Shown: positions 6,025 to 9,441 of the stretch, in pieces
Layout of the letters: every line of letters begins with the position of its first letter
How positions within the stretch are numbered: the stretch's first letter is position 1
From: Bacteriovorax stolpii
GTDB taxonomy: Bacteria > Bdellovibrionota > Bacteriovoracia > Bacteriovoracales > Bacteriovoracaceae
NCBI GenBank assembly: GCA_945862475.1
Contig: CAMAYW010000062.1
Span: 1 to 9,441 of the forward strand
Reading direction: 5' to 3'
DNA: 9,441 nucleotides
Translations under genes and position numbers: made by a program
The notes under the pieces: model-generated
Told to the model about the DNA's origin: nothing
The model's input: only the letters and a program-made list of their open reading frames with translations
Database searches by the model: none

Positions 6025-6795
6025 CTAATGGTGGTGGTCATGATCGCCATGATCGTGATGAGCAGTGGCCATACCAATATAGATCATTGTTAAAAGTGTA
6101 AAGACGAATGCCTGAAGAAACCCTACAAAGATTCCCATTGCATAGAATGGAATCGGTACGATGTAAGGAACGAGTTCAGAGAAAATTCCAAGAATCAAAT
6201 GGTCACCATCCATGTTCCCGCGTAAGCGAAGAGCAAGAGAGAGGGGACGAACAGAAACTGAAATAATTTCAATTGGGAATACAAGTAAAGCAAGTGCTGG
6301 CATTGGACCAGCGAAGTGCTTCATGTAATTAACAAACCCAACCGCCCTGATCCCTTGGAAGTTAAAATAGAAAAAGGTGAAAATACCAAGAGCAAGAGTG
6401 GTATTTAAATTTTGGTTCGCAGACATTGAGCCTGGAATAATTCCGATAAGATTATTAATAAGAATAAAGAAGAAAACAAAGATGACGTAAGAATAATATT
6501 TTTTTGTGGACTCTTCTCCCATCACTGTCTTAGCTGTTCCATGCATTGCTTGGCCCAAAGCCTCAACCAGATTTCTCGTTGTAATTCCGCGATCTGGGAT
6601 AATGATATTTTTAACACTTGAAAGTTGAGCGCGATAAACAACACCAATTAAAACAATAAGAAGAGATCCGAAAATAAGAGCTAATGTATGAGCTGGAATA
6701 TGAGTCGCATGAGAGGCATTATTGAAAAAATTATATCCACCTGAAGCGAAGGCAGCTGGTGACAGGAGTAATCCGAGAAAACCTAAAAGTTTCAT
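6025..6795 (-). CDS. atpB: F0 ATP synthase subunit a
   Basis: The protein has 256 residues. Subunit a is the stator membrane protein that passes ions to the c ring. The essential arginine is R190 in RPLSLALRLRGNMDGDH (183-199). NNLIGIIPG (114-122) and LQAFVFTLLTMIYIGMA (227-243, with the conserved Gln at 228) are further hallmarks. Residues 1-18 (ending AFASG) look like a signal-like first hydrophobic segment, and about five further membrane helices follow. Two oddities: the position two after the essential arginine, normally hydrophobic (LRLFGN), is R192, and the C-terminus ends in a His/Asp-rich tail, AHHDHGDHDHHH (245-256). The start at 6795 has AGGA 7 nt upstream, and the upstream stop codon lies within that ribosome binding site. 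It follows an atpI-like gene and precedes atpE. Confidence 0.96.
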   Translation of the reverse strand: MKLLGFLGLLLSPAAFASGGYNFFNNASHATHIPAHTLALIFGSLLIVLIGVVYRAQLSSVKNIIIPDRGITTRNLVEALGQAMHGTAKTVMGEESTKKYYSYVIFVFFFILINNLIGIIPGSMSANQNLNTTLALGIFTFFYFNFQGIRAVGFVNYMKHFAGPMPALALLVFPIEIISVSVRPLSLALRLRGNMDGDHLILGIFSELVPYIVPIPFYAMGIFVGFLQAFVFTLLTMIYIGMATAHHDHGDHDHHH

Positions 6796-6804
6796 ATATA
6801 TGTC

Positions 6805-7185
6805 CTAACTATTTTGATAGTTGTTTTTAATACTTAAGACCTGAATTATCAATTGGAAAAAGATCAGAAGAAAGAGTTTTGTAAGAAGCTCACGCTTATA
6901 ATAGTAAAAGCTACCAACAAGGCCAAACAGGAGAAGGAACTTCAATAACATAAGAAAAAGGATGCGAGAGGCCTGTCGCGACGCGCCACCAGATTCTTCA
7001 CCGCTCGCTGCCGAAGTGACTGATTTTACAATTTTAACCAAGATAGTGTGATTGACGACTAAAACCACCAAGGCCGCAACAAAGAATAGTGACTCAAGGG
7101 TTAATCCTCCCCCGAAAATGATCGCGGGAATGATGTTCACTAATGAGAGTAGAAAAAATTTTTTATCTAATTCTTTTTTTTCCAT
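6805..7185 (-). CDS. AtpI-like ATP synthase accessory membrane protein
   Basis: The protein has 126 residues with four predicted membrane helices (about 10-26, 29-50, 72-95 and 101-118). A hydrophilic loop, SAASGEESGGASRQ, lies between helices 2 and 3. Length, four-helix topology and position directly before atpB match the ATP synthase subunit I family, which helps c-ring assembly and has been linked to Mg/Ca transport. No catalytic motif is visible and sequence identity to known AtpI is not obvious by eye, so the call rests mainly on topology and context. The start at 7185 overlaps the preceding small gene by 19 nt, with a modest AGG upstream. The stop lies within the atpB ribosome binding site, which suggests tight co-translation. 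Confidence 0.6.
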   Translation of the reverse strand: MEKKELDKKFFLLSLVNIIPAIIFGGGLTLESLFFVAALVVLVVNHTILVKIVKSVTSAASGEESGGASRQASRILFLMLLKFLLLFGLVGSFYYYKRELLTKLFLLIFFQLIIQVLSIKNNYQNS

Positions 7186-7358
7186 GAGACCTGAATCATT
7201 TTAATGAGCATTAAGACCACAACAACTATTAAGAAACCCTGGGCAACACCTTGAGATATTAATTTTGCCTTCACTAATTCTTGAAAACCCAAAAAGACTC
7301 CAAGAATCGTCGAGGGAAGCCCCAAAGCAATGGCCAAAGCCTTCTTCCAACTGGTCAT
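7167..7358 (-). CDS. Small two-helix membrane protein, AtpZ-like
   Basis: The protein has 63 residues with two hydrophobic helices (about 5-22 and 36-54), a short linker QELVKAKLISQG, and a basic end, SWKKKN. Small two-helix proteins encoded just before atpI belong to the AtpZ (ATPase_gene1) family, which associates with AtpI in F-type synthase assembly. The G-rich first helix, LGLPSTILGVFLGF, fits that pattern, but the identification relies largely on position. I chose ATG 7358, because GGTGA lies 5 nt upstream. An in-frame GTG at 7367 would add three residues and has no Shine-Dalgarno. The 3' end overlaps the atpI-like gene by 19 nt. The 53-nt gap from the upstream lipoprotein gene holds no promoter that I can defend. 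Confidence 0.5.
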   Translation of the reverse strand: MTSWKKALAIALGLPSTILGVFLGFQELVKAKLISQGVAQGFLIVVVVLMLIKMIQVSWKKKN

Positions 7359-7411
7359 GCTAGTCACCGTAAAATTATTTCAAATAAGATAAAGGAAATT
7401 CAGCTTTTGGT

Positions 7412-8206
7412 CTAACGTTTTCTGGCCACGCGACGTGCATATAGTGACTTCAATCGTGCTTTCAAAACCTCAGGATTCGGGTAGGTAGGGAGCAGCGAAT
7501 AATAAATATTATAGGCTTCTTTGAGTTTTTCATTTGATTCATAGGCGTTCGCAATAAGAAACTTCACCTTAACAATCTGATCTTTCCTACGTTCTCGTTT
7601 TAAATACTCAAACCAGTACTCAACCGCTTTGTCCCAATTTTTATTATAAAACTCAATCAGTCCCATTTGATTAAAAGCTTCCACATAATGGGGGTTTGTT
7701 GGTTGATTTAAAATCTGATTAAAAATTTCACGGGCCTTATTATACTGACCCATTTCAAAGTAAGATTCACCAACTCTTAAGTAATAATAATCGTAATTTT
7801 TTAATTTCGGTTTAAATTGCATGAGAACTTGGTAAGCACGAATAGATTCAGAAAAATTCTTAGCAAAACTAAAATTAATGTCGGCCATTTTCTCAAGGGA
7901 TTTCACCTGCCAAAGGGGATCATCCACATTATCCACAATAAATTGGTAGTACTTTAACGCCTTCACTTGTTCATCTAAGTATAGATAATAAATTTCAGCT
8001 AACTGATAGTTGATTTTAGTTTTAATAATTTTGGATGGATTTTTTTTTAAGATTCTTTCATAAAGCTCAACCGCCTTAGAAAAATCCTGGTTATCCACAT
8101 ATTTTTGAGCACTAAGGATGTCTTGATTTAATCCTGAGGTAAAGTCACAAGAACTTAACCCCAGGATCAAAAGAATAAATACAAATTTACTGAACAGGTG
8201 TTTCAC
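7412..8206 (-). CDS. TPR-repeat lipoprotein
   Basis: With the GTG start at 8206 the protein has 264 residues. Residues 1-20 form a lipoprotein signal: KHLFSK, then FVFILLILGL, then lipobox LSSC with C20 as the lipidated residue. D21 at position +2 would favour inner-membrane retention under the enterobacterial Lol rule. From about residue 28 to 250 there are helical pairs typical of tetratricopeptide repeats, for example NQDFSKAVELYERIL, EMGQYNKAREIFNQIL and NKNWDKAVEYWFEYL, so it is probably a protein-binding scaffold. The basic end is RRVARKR. The start is uncertain: ATGs at 8236 and 8275 are in frame but lie inside gyrA without a Shine-Dalgarno, whereas 8206 has GAGGGTGAG about 7 nt upstream and gives a compact signal. 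It overlaps the gyrA stop by 20 nt. I cannot name its partner; the link to gyrA or ATP synthase may be only shared transcription. Confidence 0.8.
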   Translation of the reverse strand: MKHLFSKFVFILLILGLSSCDFTSGLNQDILSAQKYVDNQDFSKAVELYERILKKNPSKIIKTKINYQLAEIYYLYLDEQVKALKYYQFIVDNVDDPLWQVKSLEKMADINFSFAKNFSESIRAYQVLMQFKPKLKNYDYYYLRVGESYFEMGQYNKAREIFNQILNQPTNPHYVEAFNQMGLIEFYNKNWDKAVEYWFEYLKRERRKDQIVKVKFLIANAYESNEKLKEAYNIYYSLLPTYPNPEVLKARLKSLYARRVARKR

Positions 8207-9441
8207 CAGAAGGCTCACCCTCAGATGTTTCTTCATCTGATTCTGCAATTTTTTCAACAGCGACAACTTTTTCATCAGGTTTCACATTAATGAGTCGAAC
8301 ACCCTGAGTGTTTCTTCCAAGTAATGAAATACCAGAGATTTTCGTTCTAATGACCTGACCCTTATCGGTAATAATCATGAGATCGTCTTTATCTGTCACA
8401 GGGAGAATTCCCATGATCTCGCCAGTTTTCTCTGTGAGCTTCATCGCAAGAATACCTTTACCGCCACGAGACTGTTTACGGTACTCTTCAGCAGCAGAAC
8501 GCTTACCATAACCTCTTGAGGTCACTGTTAAGATTTCAGAATTATCATCAATGATTTCCATTCCGATCACTTCTTCACCATCGTCAAGACTCATGCCTTT
8601 TACACCTTGAGAAACTCGGCCCTGAGCGCGGCACTCGTCTTCATGGAAGCGAATGGATTTACCAGCAGAAGAAGCAAGGAGAACATCCTTTTTACCATCT
8701 GTGATTCTTACTCCAAGAATTTCATCACCATCGACGACTTTAATGGCCTTAAGACCATTTTGTCTCATGTTTTTATATTCAGAGAGTTCAGATTTTTTCA
8801 CAATTCCGTGTTTCGTTGCAAAGACCAAGAAGTGACCTTCGGCTTCACGAGGAACAGTGATAATTTCTTTCACTTTCTCATCTTGAGGAAGGGTAATGAT
8901 ATTAACGATATTTCGCCCCTTCGATGTTCGAAGACCCTCAGGGATTTGATAAACCTTAATTGAGAACACTGTTCCCTTATCGGTGAAAATCATGAGTGTA
9001 TCATGAGTGTCGGCAGTGAAAATAGACGTGTAGAAATCGTCATCAAGATCAGCACCTTTCACTCCTTTACCTCCGCGTTTTTGTGAGCGGTAAGTATCGG
9101 AGGCCATGCGTTTAAGATAACCCTTCTGGGTGATCGTCACGATCACTTCTTCATTTTTAATGAGATCTTCCATCTGAATTTCATCAGCTTGCGCGATGAT
9201 TTCAGTTCTACGAGCATCTCCGTAATTTTCACGGATTTCAACAAACTCGCCGCGGATAATATCTTTAATCTGATCTTCAGACCCCAAGATCCCTTCTAAG
9301 CGGAAAATTTCTTTCATGATGGCTTCGTAATCAGCAATAATCTTATCTCTTTCTAGACCCGTTAAGCGTTGTAAACGCATATCGAGAACGGCTTGAGCTT
9401 GAATAGCAGAGAGAGTGAATCTCGCCATTAACTGATCTTTC
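8187..9441 (-). CDS. gyrA: DNA gyrase subunit A, C-terminal part
   Basis: An open frame enters from the right edge (codons reading KDQL before the internal ATG at 9428) and stops at TAA 8187-8189. About 417 residues are visible; the N-terminal catalytic part with the active tyrosine lies outside. FTLSAIQAQAVLDMRLQRLT is the conserved end of the breakage-reunion domain. It is followed by a coiled-coil stretch (about 28-75 of the part counted from 9428) and then the DNA-wrapping beta-pinwheel. The GyrA box QKRGGKG at 9063-9083 marks it as gyrase rather than topoisomerase IV. Six pinwheel repeats can be followed, including RKQSRGGKGILAMKL and LGRNTQGVRLI. The acidic tail, ESDEETSEGEPSGE, resembles regulatory tails of other GyrA proteins. 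Together with GyrB it introduces negative supercoils. It is the first visible gene of the minus-strand run. Confidence 0.97.
   Translation of the reverse strand, partial: KDQLMARFTLSAIQAQAVLDMRLQRLTGLERDKIIADYEAIMKEIFRLEGILGSEDQIKDIIRGEFVEIRENYGDARRTEIIAQADEIQMEDLIKNEEVIVTITQKGYLKRMASDTYRSQKRGGKGVKGADLDDDFYTSIFTADTHDTLMIFTDKGTVFSIKVYQIPEGLRTSKGRNIVNIITLPQDEKVKEIITVPREAEGHFLVFATKHGIVKKSELSEYKNMRQNGLKAIKVVDGDEILGVRITDGKKDVLLASSAGKSIRFHEDECRAQGRVSQGVKGMSLDDGEEVIGMEIIDDNSEILTVTSRGYGKRSAAEEYRKQSRGGKGILAMKLTEKTGEIMGILPVTDKDDLMIITDKGQVIRTKISGISLLGRNTQGVRLINVKPDEKVVAVEKIAESDEETSEGEPSGETPVQ
8221..8240 (-). repeat. Stem-loop before the lipoprotein ribosome binding site
   Basis: On the minus strand TCAGATG and CATCTGA form a perfect 7-bp stem with the 6-nt loop AAGAAA. 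The 3' arm touches the GAGGGTGAG that serves the GTG start at 8206, and the 5' arm contains the alternative ATG at 8236. It lies within the end of gyrA. A regulatory role is inference only. Confidence 0.4.

Noticed and set aside
7375..7387. TTATTT-C-AAATAA inverted repeat before the AtpZ-like gene, considered as an operator or terminator
   Set aside because: The stem is AT-only with a 1-nt loop and no T-tail; too weak to call.
8187..8275. Longer lipoprotein starting at ATG 8275
   Set aside because: It would overlap gyrA by 89 nt, has no Shine-Dalgarno, and puts a charged 30-residue extension before the lipoprotein signal.
8607..8963. Plus-strand open frames (118 and 60 codons) opposite gyrA
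   Set aside because: Both are antisense to intact gyrA pinwheel repeats, overlap each other, and have no ribosome site or domain.

Overview
The window looks like an ordinary chromosomal core region of a low-GC Gram-negative bacterium, most probably from the Bdellovibrio/Bacteriovorax group. This placement is an inference. It rests on AT-rich codon use, exported SurA-type chaperones and a Lol-type lipoprotein (an outer membrane is implied), and a split ATP synthase locus. I see no tRNA, rRNA, CRISPR array, insertion sequence or prophage. No stretch above 300 bases lacks a gene.

The left half (about 1-5707) reads on the plus strand. It holds the 3' end of a gene that resembles mfd, two tandem exported SurA/parvulin-family proteins, a PdxA-family dehydrogenase, and a complete uvrA. 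Spacings are very short or overlapping (2 to 45 nt; pdxA and uvrA overlap by 38 nt), so this is probably one operon. surA next to pdxA is a known arrangement in enterobacteria. If the first gene is mfd, both ends of the cluster serve transcription-coupled excision repair, because Mfd recruits UvrA.

A GC-rich hairpin at 5710-5731, with T-rich tails on both strands, separates two convergent units.

The right half (5757-9441) reads on the minus strand. In transcription order it holds the C-terminal part of gyrA, a TPR lipoprotein whose start lies inside the gyrA end, two small membrane proteins resembling AtpZ and AtpI, F0 subunit a (atpB) and F0 subunit c (atpE). The F0 b subunit, delta subunit and all F1 genes are absent, so they must lie elsewhere. 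The points most worth a second look are a second arginine beside the essential arginine of AtpB, its His-rich C-terminal tail, partial sodium-type ligands in AtpE, the tandem SurA pair with eroded isomerase motifs, and a perfect 10-bp stem-loop in the signal-peptide codons of the second SurA-like gene. I found no convincing new multi-gene system.
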